NCBI GenBank assembly: GCA_942159475.1
Contig: OW804096.1
Coordinates: forward strand, 130,996,941 to 131,060,940
DNA length: 64,000 nt
Source: Sthenelais limicola
Lineage: Eukaryota; Annelida; Polychaeta; Phyllodocida; Sigalionidae
Direction of reading: 5' to 3'
This document shows positions 25,593 through 34,492 of the stretch, piece by piece. How positions within the stretch are numbered: position 1 is the first letter of the stretch; every line of letters begins with the position of its first letter. The notes beneath the pieces are model-generated. The model searched no databases. It saw nothing but the letters and a program-made list of their open reading frames with translations, and was not told the origin of the DNA. The translations under genes were made by a program, and so were the position numbers.

Positions 25593-25793
25593 TCCACAGT
25601 CGAGACCTCGGCGCCTATATTTGGGCGGGAGCAGACACGTGGCCGTTGGGACCACGCCCCTTTCCCTTCATCCAATCAGAACAGCGCGCCAGTCATTATG
25701 ACGCGCCTATCACGTGAGACAACAAAACCACGTTCTATTGTTTACTTCTCACTTGTTCGCAGCACCGCTCGGACGTGTATAGACTCAAATTTT
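25593..25793 (+). repeat. Ngaro repeat A1 (201 bp)
   Basis: Identical over 201 bp to A2 (29783-29983). It starts TCCACAGTCGAGACC and ends AGACTCAAATTTT. It is GC-richer than its surroundings and carries the presumed promoter, 35 bp upstream of the gag ATG. Confidence 0.93.
25668..25716 (+). promoter_or_regulatory. Presumed Ngaro promoter elements in A1
   Basis: Within about 50 bp lie a CCAAT box (ATCCAATCAGAA, about 25670-25681), the GC palindrome GCGCGCC, a TGACGCG core and an E box (CACGTG, about 25711-25716). The same block is in A2 and, with CCAATCAG and TTACGTCAC preserved, in the diverged remnant at 47072. Promoter function is inferred from position and motif conservation. Confidence 0.5.
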
Positions 25794-25827
25794 GTTTTTG
25801 AGTTGGATCTTTGGACGTTGTGTCAAG

Positions 25828-26658
25828 ATGAATCCGAAAGGTAGTAAAGCGTGTGTGAAGTGCAATACTATCCACAAACCTCCAGTGGGAGACGAATGCA
25901 AGATCAAGGATTCGTCGCCATCGGCGGAGACTGAAGACGTGAATGGTCGTATCGACGGTTTGGAAGCCTTGTTGCGTGGCCTTGCCTCTACGATGGAGAA
26001 GAAGTTTTCTTCTATGCAAACTCATACAGGTCCTGTAGCTTCTACTTCGCAAGAAAGCAACGATACTGTGACATTTAATCCGAGAAGTGCAAGTGTGGAG
26101 AGTTCAATATATGCGGTGGGCGGTTCTTCAGCTAGATCGACGCGCGGCAGATCAAGGTCCCGTTCTCGACCCCGCCCCTTTGACCAGAGGAAAGATCTCG
26201 ATAAAGGTGAATCAATTGAGTCCATAGAAAAGTTGCTGCTTTTGAGTTTGAAATTAATTGCCAAGCTAGTAGACGATGACAGACCGTTGGAGGAAATAGG
26301 TGGGGTCGTTAACCACTGCATAACTGTTTGTGAGAAGTCTGCTTCCCAGGTTTACGCGCTAAAGGCTAGCGTGTCGTATGACCAAGCTGTTAGGTCTCGC
26401 GCGAATAAGGCGGGGCTTGCAGCTTTCGCGGATGTTAGACAAGAAGAAATCTTGAGGTGCTACTCTTATGAGAACTCCCGTAAGGCAACTACAGTGAAGC
26501 CGGCTGGTTCAAAGATGAAAAAGGACAAGATATGCTTCAAATTCAATAACCCTGGTGGATGTGGGAAATCGGCTGCGTCATGTGAATTTCCTCATAAGTG
26601 CTCGGCTTGTGGCTCGTCCGAGCACGGAGCGAAGTCGTGTACAGTGAAATCTAAATAG
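25828..26658 (+). CDS. Ngaro ORF1, Gag-like zinc-finger protein
   Basis: 276 residues. The ATG at 25828 is the first in frame; the frame is open a little further upstream without an ATG. The N-terminus has CVKC (C9, C12) and a later C24. An Arg/Ser tract (GRSRSRSRPR) follows in the middle. The C-terminus holds C-x8-C-x6-C-x3-H (C236, C245, C252, H256), resembling a CCCH finger, and then a retroviral-type knuckle C-x2-C-x4-H-x4-C (C258, C261, H266, C271). It probably binds the element's RNA. The stop is TAG, followed in the same frame by eight sense codons and the ATG of the Pol ORF. Confidence 0.88.
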   Translation: MNPKGSKACVKCNTIHKPPVGDECKIKDSSPSAETEDVNGRIDGLEALLRGLASTMEKKFSSMQTHTGPVASTSQESNDTVTFNPRSASVESSIYAVGGSSARSTRGRSRSRSRPRPFDQRKDLDKGESIESIEKLLLLSLKLIAKLVDDDRPLEEIGGVVNHCITVCEKSASQVYALKASVSYDQAVRSRANKAGLAAFADVRQEEILRCYSYENSRKATTVKPAGSKMKKDKICFKFNNPGGCGKSAASCEFPHKCSACGSSEHGAKSCTVKSK

Positions 26659-26682
26659 GATGAGGCTAGTGAGAGGGAAAAT

Positions 26683-28839
26683 ATGTCTAAGGTTGGTCAA
26701 TGTGTGAAAAATGATTTTGCATTGCCTGTCATCGATTGTGATATTATTGTCGATGCTAATTTTGACTCGGTGAACCTTATTCTAAATGACCCGGATGTTG
26801 ATTTCTGTGGCCATGGTGACTCGGAAGTGGTTCCTTCGACAAGAACTGTCATGGCGGCCACGGTGGACCTTCTGCATTCGAACTCGACTTTGACAAGTGA
26901 TTTTTTCCCCCTCTCACTTTCATCTCGCCTCAAACATGACTCAAACCATGATAAAGGTATTTATAATGATATTCGTAATATTATTGCGGATTTTGGTGAC
27001 AATGGTGCCGATGTGGACAATGATATGATACTTTTTCAGGCTCCGGCTTCTCCTAAAGGTCGGGTAGTAGAAATTTTCGCTTCGTGTGCTCGTGGCGAGT
27101 GTAAATGTGAACATAAGTTGGGAGGTATTGGTACTCAGCTTAAACCCTGCAGATTTGCATACCTTCTCTTTGGTCTTGATAATACTGCTGTTAATATGTA
27201 TCTAGATGTCTATCACGGTATTGTTGATGGTTTCGACGTAGTTGATCAAGAGGTTGAACCATATGCATGTGAAAATTATAAATCGATTCTCGAACCAGCT
27301 GTCAGAATTAAAATGGATGATATTGTACGGAAAGAGCTTAACGAAGGTTTTATTTCTCGTAGTGATAGTTTACCAACTTGTATTCATTCATTAGGGGCTG
27401 TCCCTAAATCGGATGGGGGTATTAGGCCCATCACTGATTGTAGTAGACCTTTGGGTAATTCTGTAAATGACCATTGTGCTTCTTTGGTACGTGAATTTTC
27501 TTATAATTCTATTGACGATGCTGTTAATCTTGTTAATCCTGGCAGTTTCATGGCGGTTGTCGATATCAAATCTGCCTACAGAGCTGTGCCTATAAACCCT
27601 GACCACCGTCGTTTCTGTGGATTCAGATGGGAAATCGATGGTAAAGAACATATGTACGTTGATAATAGACTATGTTTTGGTCTTCGAACAGGGCCTTGCA
27701 TTTTCAATCACATTTCTGATTTTTTTGCCATCTGCATTCGTGAATATTTTCACTGTCATATTGTGAATTTTTTGGATGACTTCTTTGTGTGCAATGATAT
27801 TTATGATATGTGTAGGAGCAACCAAAATGCTGTTCTTGCTTGTCTACGGTTTATGGGGTTCCATGTGGCATGGAAAAAGGTGTCTGCTCCCTCGACGAAC
27901 TGTGTGTACCTTGGATTCAACCTTGATTCGTCCAAAATGATTATTTCCCTTCCCCACGGAAAAGTGGAGAAGTTGGCAAGGCTGATAGATGAGGTGAAAT
28001 GCTTGAAATATATCTCCAAGAAACAATTGGAACGTTTCTGTGGGTACATCTCTCACTGCTCTGCTGTATTTAAAGGTGGCAGGACTTTCTGCAGACGTTT
28101 CTTCGACCTATACAAAGTCATGCTATCAAAGAAGATTACCAGGATTAATCTCTCTGAAGATGCCATGTTAGACTTAAAATGGTGGGATTCCTTCTCCAGG
28201 GTGTTCAATGGTGTGGGTGTTCTCAAACACTATGAATATCATTTACCAATGGTGTCGGATGCTTCTTCAAGGGGTTTTGCAGCCTTCCTGGGCAACGATT
28301 GGTTGGCTGGTACATGGAAAGACTATGTTATACCTACAAAAATGCGGCTTGATGACCATATCTGCCCAACGCCTGCTGAGGATGAATTAGCCAGTAATAT
28401 TAATATTCAGGAATTATATCCCATTGTGGCTGGGGTAAGACGTTGGGCCAGTGATTTGAAGAACAAGGCTCTTGTGTGCTTCATAGATAATACCCAGGTA
28501 ATCGCCATGTTGAAGAATGGGACCAGCTCGAGCAAACAGTGCATGCAGTGGTTATATGAGCTCTATTGGATGTGTTTCATATTTAATATTGCTTTAATTC
28601 CTAAATATATTAACACTCATAATAATGTAGTGGCGGATGCTCTCTCTCGTCTCCCTTATCTTGGGCTAGATGCCCCTGTGCCTGATATCTTGAATGCAGC
28701 TGACTTGTGTTGTATTAAATCTTATGAATTTATATGCTGCAGGCCTGAATATATGGATGAGAAAAGTGGACATATTGAAGAATCTTTCTCTGGCCCCATC
28801 GACCAGGCGTCAGAGGGAGAGACAGTGGAGCATGTTTAA
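26683..28839 (+). CDS. Ngaro ORF2, reverse transcriptase-RNase H
   Basis: 718 residues. An N-terminal region of about 200 residues without recognised fold precedes the RT. Seen: LGAVPKSDGGIRPI (238-250), VDIKSAYRAVPI with catalytic D294, the active-site box FLDD (363-366, Phe in the usual Tyr place, common in the DIRS group), then a connection and RNase H with D526 (VSDAS), E577 (IQELYP), D602 (FIDNTQ) and D652 (ADALSR). It makes element DNA from RNA. It lies in frame with gag across one TAG and overlaps the recombinase ORF by 146 nt. No protease or integrase domain is present. Confidence 0.93.
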   Translation: MSKVGQCVKNDFALPVIDCDIIVDANFDSVNLILNDPDVDFCGHGDSEVVPSTRTVMAATVDLLHSNSTLTSDFFPLSLSSRLKHDSNHDKGIYNDIRNIIADFGDNGADVDNDMILFQAPASPKGRVVEIFASCARGECKCEHKLGGIGTQLKPCRFAYLLFGLDNTAVNMYLDVYHGIVDGFDVVDQEVEPYACENYKSILEPAVRIKMDDIVRKELNEGFISRSDSLPTCIHSLGAVPKSDGGIRPITDCSRPLGNSVNDHCASLVREFSYNSIDDAVNLVNPGSFMAVVDIKSAYRAVPINPDHRRFCGFRWEIDGKEHMYVDNRLCFGLRTGPCIFNHISDFFAICIREYFHCHIVNFLDDFFVCNDIYDMCRSNQNAVLACLRFMGFHVAWKKVSAPSTNCVYLGFNLDSSKMIISLPHGKVEKLARLIDEVKCLKYISKKQLERFCGYISHCSAVFKGGRTFCRRFFDLYKVMLSKKITRINLSEDAMLDLKWWDSFSRVFNGVGVLKHYEYHLPMVSDASSRGFAAFLGNDWLAGTWKDYVIPTKMRLDDHICPTPAEDELASNINIQELYPIVAGVRRWASDLKNKALVCFIDNTQVIAMLKNGTSSSKQCMQWLYELYWMCFIFNIALIPKYINTHNNVVADALSRLPYLGLDAPVPDILNAADLCCIKSYEFICCRPEYMDEKSGHIEESFSGPIDQASEGETVEHV

Positions 28840-29677
28840 CTCCTTTTTAGATGACAATTCTTCTACATTGCTTCCCATTGATGTCTCCAAGTTAACAGCT
28901 TTTGCTGCCTACCTGTCAGCATTTATGAAGCATAATTCGATCTGTACCTATTTATCTGGTGTGATATCGTATGCCAGGAGCAAGGACTTGGACTGTCCTT
29001 CTTTATCTCACCCCTCTATCAAAGCTGTGCTCAAAGGTGTGAGGAAATTGCCAGGCATGTCTGCTTCTCCTGCTTTACCCATGACTCTAGGAATTCTCTC
29101 TAAAATGTACTCTCACTTGGATACCAGTGAAAATTTAAATTTATTATGTTGGACAGCATACTTGTTCATGTTTAGATCGCTTCTGAGAGTGAGTCATGTT
29201 GTGTGTTCCCCTCATACTGTACGTCGTGGGGATGTGTCCATCTCAGATGGATTATTGACTGTGACAATAGGGTCATCAAAAACTACTGATGTTCCCTACT
29301 TCATTTATCTGAAGCCCATTGCTGTGAAATCTCTATGCCCTGTGCATTGGATAAAAAAGCTGTTGAACCAACCTCTTCCCAGCTCTCGTCCCCTGTTCTC
29401 ATGTGCTGATATTCCAGTTTTTTCTTATGAAAAGATTTCAAGTAACTTATCAATATTATTATCAGCTGCTGATGTGGGCCCTGGTTATTCTACCCATTCG
29501 TTTCGTCGAGGAGGGGCATCCTTCTTATCGTCACTGGGCATCTCTCTCCAGGAAATCAAACTGAAAGGACATTGGAGGTCTTCTGTAGTGGAATCTTATT
29601 TAATTCCTTCTCCCAGAGACCATATTAATTGTGAAAACTGTGTCGTCGCTGCCATGGAAAAATTCTCTGCTTCCTAG
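28694..29677 (+). CDS. Ngaro ORF3, tyrosine recombinase
   Basis: 327 residues from an ATG inside the end of the Pol frame, in the +1 frame. An N-terminal core-binding segment (about 32-120) is followed by the catalytic domain: first Arg in LLRVSH (R165), HSFRRG box with H268 and R271, GHW (H293) and the nucleophile Y302 in ESYLIPS. This replaces an integrase: a circular DNA is inserted by site-specific strand exchange. Because the first residues overlap Pol, translation may use reinitiation, leaky scanning or a frameshift; the sequence does not decide. Confidence 0.92.
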   Translation: MQLTCVVLNLMNLYAAGLNIWMRKVDILKNLSLAPSTRRQRERQWSMFNSFLDDNSSTLLPIDVSKLTAFAAYLSAFMKHNSICTYLSGVISYARSKDLDCPSLSHPSIKAVLKGVRKLPGMSASPALPMTLGILSKMYSHLDTSENLNLLCWTAYLFMFRSLLRVSHVVCSPHTVRRGDVSISDGLLTVTIGSSKTTDVPYFIYLKPIAVKSLCPVHWIKKLLNQPLPSSRPLFSCADIPVFSYEKISSNLSILLSAADVGPGYSTHSFRRGGASFLSSLGISLQEIKLKGHWRSSVVESYLIPSPRDHINCENCVVAAMEKFSAS

Positions 29678-29685
29678 GTTTGGCT

Positions 29686-29783
29686 TTTGCTGAATAATAA
29701 ACCTTGCATTGCTTGGTTTCCGGCCAACCCTTGTCTTCGTTCATTCATCATATTATTATCCATAGCATCGTACGACCAAATAT
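29686..29783 (+). repeat. Ngaro repeat B1 (98 bp)
   Basis: Identical over 98 bp to B2. It starts TTTGCTGAATAATAAACC right after the recombinase stop and runs straight into A2, sharing the T at 29783. Confidence 0.93.
29696..29701 (+). terminator. Poly(A) signal in B1
   Basis: AATAAA, 18 bp downstream of the recombinase stop codon. The same hexamer recurs in B2. Confidence 0.6.
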
Positions 29784-29983
29784 CCACAGTCGAGACCTCG
29801 GCGCCTATATTTGGGCGGGAGCAGACACGTGGCCGTTGGGACCACGCCCCTTTCCCTTCATCCAATCAGAACAGCGCGCCAGTCATTATGACGCGCCTAT
29901 CACGTGAGACAACAAAACCACGTTCTATTGTTTACTTCTCACTTGTTCGCAGCACCGCTCGGACGTGTATAGACTCAAATTTT
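29783..29983 (+). repeat. Ngaro repeat A2 (201 bp)
   Basis: Exact copy of A1, including the CCAAT and CACGTG motifs, so transcription could in principle also start here and run into the right flank. A 25-bp non-repeated spacer (29984-30008) separates it from B2. Confidence 0.93.
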
Positions 29984-30008
29984 TTTTCTTTATCTGATGT
30001 TGTATCTG

Positions 30009-30106
30009 TTTGCTGAATAATAAACCTTGCATTGCTTGGTTTCCGGCCAACCCTTGTCTTCGTTCATTCATCATATTATTATCCATAGCATCGTACGACC
30101 AAATAT
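30009..30106 (+). repeat. Ngaro repeat B2 (98 bp)
   Basis: Exact copy of B1, with AATAAA at 30019-30024. It ends ACCAAATAT, which marks the right end of the element. Confidence 0.93.
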
Positions 30107-31778
30107 TAATCGTTAATAATTCTAAATTGTTATCCTTCTGACCGAATTCTTTTAGTACATCAGACTCCAGATCATGCTTTAATACATGCAATAGCATCAC
30201 ATCTTTTCTTATTCTGTCTATCCAGTCTTTAGAGGTTATATATCTGGAATGCCAATAATATGTGGCTCAATTTATTATGTAACCATCTTTATATTATCAA
30301 TTCTATATCTAGCAAAAAAATGTAATATGTTGGCGACCTAATATTTATGAGAATAACCTTGCTGCCCATTACATTTTAGAGTTTATTCAGGAGCATATAT
30401 TTGTATAGAAGAGATTTAGTGTGTGCCATGTTTCCTTACCAGATGTGTACAGAAAGTGTTGTTGGCTGTCAGCTCTTGTTACTACTATCGCTCATCATTG
30501 CTGTCCACATAATCTAATCGGGGGGCAACTTATGGCCCATTCCTCAAGAGAGCTACACCTGTCTATGCTGATAACATTGCGTTGGGGCATTGTCCTTTTA
30601 AATCATGCCACAATGGACACCTGTGCCACGTAAATGTGTTTGACCTTAACGTTTAAACCGACATGCAAACTATCTACAGGCGAGGCATTCAAAGGGCAAA
30701 CTGAGAGACTTTGCAAAATCTAGGGGAGACATCAGTACACACGAAGAGTGCTAGATCCCTGTATCATGTTAGAGATTAATAATAATTAAATATGTGTGTT
30801 GTCATGCAGTTGGATATTTCTTTTCCTATATTGATGGAACAAAGGTCATTACTGGGTTAATTATTGAATTATTCAATTCCTTGAAAAGAATGTATTCTCT
30901 ATTATAACCAACTTATAGTTTTTTTAGTTGCCGTAGCCAATCGTAGCATGTGCCCTCACAAAGGATTTACTACTTACAACTGAAATACGAAATTAAAGTG
31001 TAAGTAACTCATTTAATCCTGAGCCCTGTCCACTATCCCCGTACAGTGAAATCAAATATTTAAATTGCATCATCTGTTGGCAATAAATCCAGGTCATATT
31101 TCAAAAGCCTTGAATTGCTCTATGACATTCAAACTTTGTTAACAAAAAAGATACTCAAGTTCCTATCCACAAGAAATTTACATGATCTTTACTCTTCCAG
31201 TACAATCATTTTACACAATCTTATATCGACACGTCTTTTTTGGTCAAAATCAGAGATGAAAAATCGACTCAAAAGCTATGTTGTTCACGGTCAGTTTTTT
31301 CTTTATTTTCATTTTTCCATAAAAACGTCCCAACGCTTCCAACTCCTATGTGTTCTTCTTCAGGGGTGAAATGTAAATGTGATTGGAGAATTGTGCTTTA
31401 TATAACCCCTAGTATACACCAAACTAGCTAGACACCCACAATTAGTACGGCATGCACAGGCAGACCAGATATTGATCTGATGCGCACCACCGATTTTGTA
31501 AACAACTAGTCATTGCAAATAAAGAATATTATCATTATTAGTAGTAGTATTTTGGGGTAGAATCCTATTGCCCTGGCTCAGGAGTAGGATGATGCATCAT
31601 GTTTGTGTTTGTGGTGCGTGTGTATGTGTGATGGGGTAGTATGTATGTGTACATGGCAATAGAATAGATTGAAATCAAGTGAAAAATCATTGGTACAATC
31701 AGAGTTGAATACAAAATGGCAGCAGAAAAAGAATCTTTTATAGATCCATGGTATGTGTGAATAAGAAACGGTCAAAAT
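30107..31778. other. Intergenic, nothing recognised
   Basis: AT-rich DNA between the Ngaro element and MITE family 1 copy 2. No frame with recognisable motifs. Confidence 0.45.
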
Positions 31779-32188
31779 TGTGATGTGTTTCAAGAAAATG
31801 AGTCATAAGTCGCAAAATTGATATTTTTCAAAGTGTTTTTTCCACAAGATCACATTATTGGAATGTTCTACTTTTTGTAGGGTTTATCACTTATAGCTAT
31901 ATATATCGACGTATCAAGGTTCAGGACAATTTATGTAATATATCCTTTCGTTTTAAAGGTTCTCATATGGACTATATTTAGTTACTTTACTTTTTATTGA
32001 CCCCTAGAAATATTGGAAACTTATTTTTAAAAAAAACAAAATATCAAACTTAAAATCTAGAAATACTTATTAGATTATTAGACTGTTTACTATCATTGGA
32101 ATCTGCTTGATCTCAACTTTTCAAATATAATGGTATCTCAAAATCTATTTTTTGCGACTTATGACTCATTTTCCTGAAACAAATCACA
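31779..32188 (+). mobile_element. MITE family 1, copy 2 (410 bp)
   Basis: Same orientation and near-complete alignment with 6146-6561. The terminal inverted repeats are cleaner here: GAAAATGAGTCATAAGTCGC at the left and GCGACTTATGACTCATTTTC at the right. A (CA)n run lies just beyond, at about 32209-32221. Confidence 0.85.
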
Positions 32189-32489
32189 ATTGTTAATAAT
32201 GATTTAACACACACACACACACAGAGAAATTGGAATATATTTAATAGTAATCAACTAAATACATTACACGTAGTTACTATAACATATTGCAAAAACAATT
32301 TCAGGAAATTGAATAAAAACGGTTAGCAAAAACAAAAAAAAACAATTTCAATGAATGAATCTGAAAAGGGTCGTGATTGCCATGTTATGGTAAGAACCTT
32401 CAAATGTGGATGTCATATGTAGGTCTGCACAATATATGTTTCTGACATATTTCAAATAATTACTCCCACTGGACAAACTTAAAATTACC

Positions 32490-32732
32490 TAAACTATGAC
32501 GTTGCATGACCACCTCATGCCACGTGCCTTGAAAACACAATTTTGGTGCACTGTACTTCACAATATTGCCATACCTATCCCTATATATGATTAAACTGGA
32601 AACGTTCCAAGAGATTTCATGACAACCGGATTTAATAAGAAAAGCCACTTTACTAAGAGACGGTCCAGCGCTACCTGTGGTTCTGCGCCTATTTGTGTCA
32701 ATAGTGACAGAAACATGAGAAATGATTTTCAT
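32490..32732 (-). CDS. Candidate exon of an unrecognised gene
   Basis: A minus-strand frame of about 80 codons, mixed in composition and protein-like (KVAFLIKSGCHEISWNVS, YRDRYGNIVKYS, GTWHEVVMQ), ends near a GTAATT donor. About 220 bp upstream on the same strand is a TATA box (TATAAAAAG, about 32951-32960), followed by a short ATG frame (LPYISVAYTKDWNEPK) ending at a GTAACA donor near 32749. The phases of the two pieces do not join in the simplest way, so the gene model is unresolved. Confidence 0.3.
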
Positions 32733-32950
32733 TAAACAACTGGGCCTGTTACCTTAGGTTCGTTCCAATCTTTCGTATATGCAACGGAGATGTACGGCAA
32801 ATGCTCAAACGCTTTGCTTTGCATGAGTACTTGTCAAACCAACATAGGTCTCTGTTGAGGTGATGTTCCTATCTCAGATAAAGGAATCTCACAAAAAACT
32901 GAACTGTTCCTTCCAGGAGTTCTCATAAAACTGCGACTGCCAAGACATTG

Positions 32951-32960
32951 CTTTTTATAC
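32951..32960 (-). promoter_or_regulatory. TATA-box candidate
   Basis: CTGTATAAAAAGC on the minus strand, about 120-220 bp upstream of the open frames described for 32490-32732. Confidence 0.3.
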
Positions 32961-33272
32961 AGTCCGCTGGACAGAAGGAATAAAGAAACTTTATTCAATG
33001 TAGCTAGTGGATAGCATATAGATGATCATATAAAAAGAAACATTGGAAGCTGTGGGAAATCTTTCCTTAGATCCTTCCTTGGCCCTGTGTTTCCAATTCT
33101 CCCACAGGCTTTACGATCAAACTTTTTATGCTTCTCCATTTCCAGGCATATATGACAGTCTTTCCAATCCTATTTTCCTGTGGCAATATGTAATTCCCAT
33201 GGGGAAAATGAGGGATGAAAGGGATGACATACGTGGTCTTCCAGATTACATTAGGCATCAGTGTCAAGAGGG

Positions 33273-33577
33273 TTAGCGGGCTCATTTCGCATCCTGATTT
33301 ACGTTTATATTTGATATGGTCCCTTTGCAATACAATCAGTCTTTAATGGGTTCATAGAAACCGTAGCCCACCCACTCGCCCCTCCCTTAAATTGGACCTG
33401 GAGGGGATGGATATCTGCATCATCCTATATATATGTATCATTCCAGTGGTAAATGACAGACCTCTGGATAGATTTGTATGCACAATAATACCAGATATTT
33501 TGAATGTACGGCTGAACCAGATTCAAATTATTAATCAACATACATATCTATCATGACAACCATGTTAGGGTTAAAAG
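33273..33577 (+). repeat. Dispersed repeat, copy 2
   Basis: Shorter, diverged partner of 24654-25072 in the same orientation, with several internal deletions. Confidence 0.65.
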
Positions 33578-33760
33578 TTGTAGGAAACAAAGATTCAAGT
33601 AGTGTTACCTTTGTTTTGAGGTTTTTTTTCATTCTATAAGGTAGTTAAATTGGTTGAATCGATTAAAATGTTCACCAATTGCAGCCACTTGACTTTCTGA
33701 TTGTTTAGAATTACTACGATTGGTCGCGCAATACCTGGGCCCTCACACATAAAAAAATAG

Positions 33761-34264
33761 ACTTTAGACAATGTCTAGGTGAAAATCTTCAATAAAATCC
33801 CCGGCTTCAAGGACAATCTTGAAGTCTGATTCTGTTTTTGTCTCCGGTCTCTGAAAATTAGACAATGTAATTGTCTCTTCAATTTTTTAAGGCCTACTGA
33901 CAAAAAACTAAAGACAGCTCACATAGCTGTCCTTAGGCCGCTTTGTCTCGAAATGTTGGAGTTTTAATTGTCTCTAAATTCATAATTTGGAGGAAAAATC
34001 CAAAGCGCACACAATGAGAGAGGAAGTAAAATGTTCGATCTAAATATAAACCATGCCAAAAACTACCACCAGCCACCAGAAAACTACCACAAATAAGGAC
34101 AAAAACTGAAGATGTAATATATTGTCTAATTTTCAGAGACCAGAGACAAATACAAAATAATGCTTCAAGGACAATGACAATCTGACATTATGTGCACACA
34201 CTTCGAGATTGTCCTTAAAGCTTGGGATTTTATTGAAGATTTTTGCCTAGACATTGTCTAAAGT
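33761..34264. mobile_element. Fold-back element 2 (504 bp)
   Basis: Left arm ACTTTAGACAATGTCTAGG (33761) and the exact inverse at the right end (to 34264). The arms extend about 110-150 bp with gaps: AATCTTCAATAAAATCCC, CTTCAAGGACAAT and GTCTCTGAAAATTAGACAAT are all mirrored at 34113-34264. No coding region in the spacer. Confidence 0.75.
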
Positions 34265-34312
34265 CCTGAAAGTTTAAAAAAACCTATATTCATCACTGAT
34301 TACTTACTTGTT

Positions 34313-34492
34313 TGCCCAGGTTAAATTCAAATCTACGGCAAAATTGTCTCCAAATTATAAATTTCAAGACAAAACTTCAACATTTTGAGACAAAACTGCC
34401 TAAGAATAAGCTAAGGACACATTTTTTTTATGAGCGCGGTATTGTCTAGATCTGCTAAAAGTTTTAATTGTCTCTTCTTTATGTGCGCGCCT
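34313..34492 (-). repeat. Related half fold-back segment
   Basis: Read in reverse complement it carries GAGACAATTAAAAC, CTAGACAATACCGCGCTC and TTGTCTCAAAATGTTG. It therefore matches both the outer arm of 21997-22267 and the interior of 33890-33990. It is probably an older, half-deleted member. Confidence 0.5.

Larger units (their letters stand above)
25593..30106 (+). mobile_element. Ngaro-type (DIRS-group) YR retrotransposon, 4514 bp, apparently intact
   Basis: The layout is A1 - gag - RT/RNase H - tyrosine recombinase - B1 - A2 - B2. These split direct repeats are the hallmark of Ngaro/PAT-like elements; DIRS-1 itself uses inverted repeats. There is no adenine methyltransferase domain (present in DIRS proper) and no integrase or protease. 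The A pair and B pair are each identical, and all three frames are open with catalytic residues in place, which indicates recent insertion. As expected for recombinase-mediated integration of a circular DNA, no target-site duplication is visible (ACATTGGATT on the left, TAATCGTTAA on the right). The B1-A2 junction at 29783 shows what the joined circle would look like. Confidence 0.93.

Noticed and set aside
25735..26052. Minus-strand frames in the Ngaro A repeat and gag
   Set aside because: Antisense to gag or duplicated with the A repeat; no domain.
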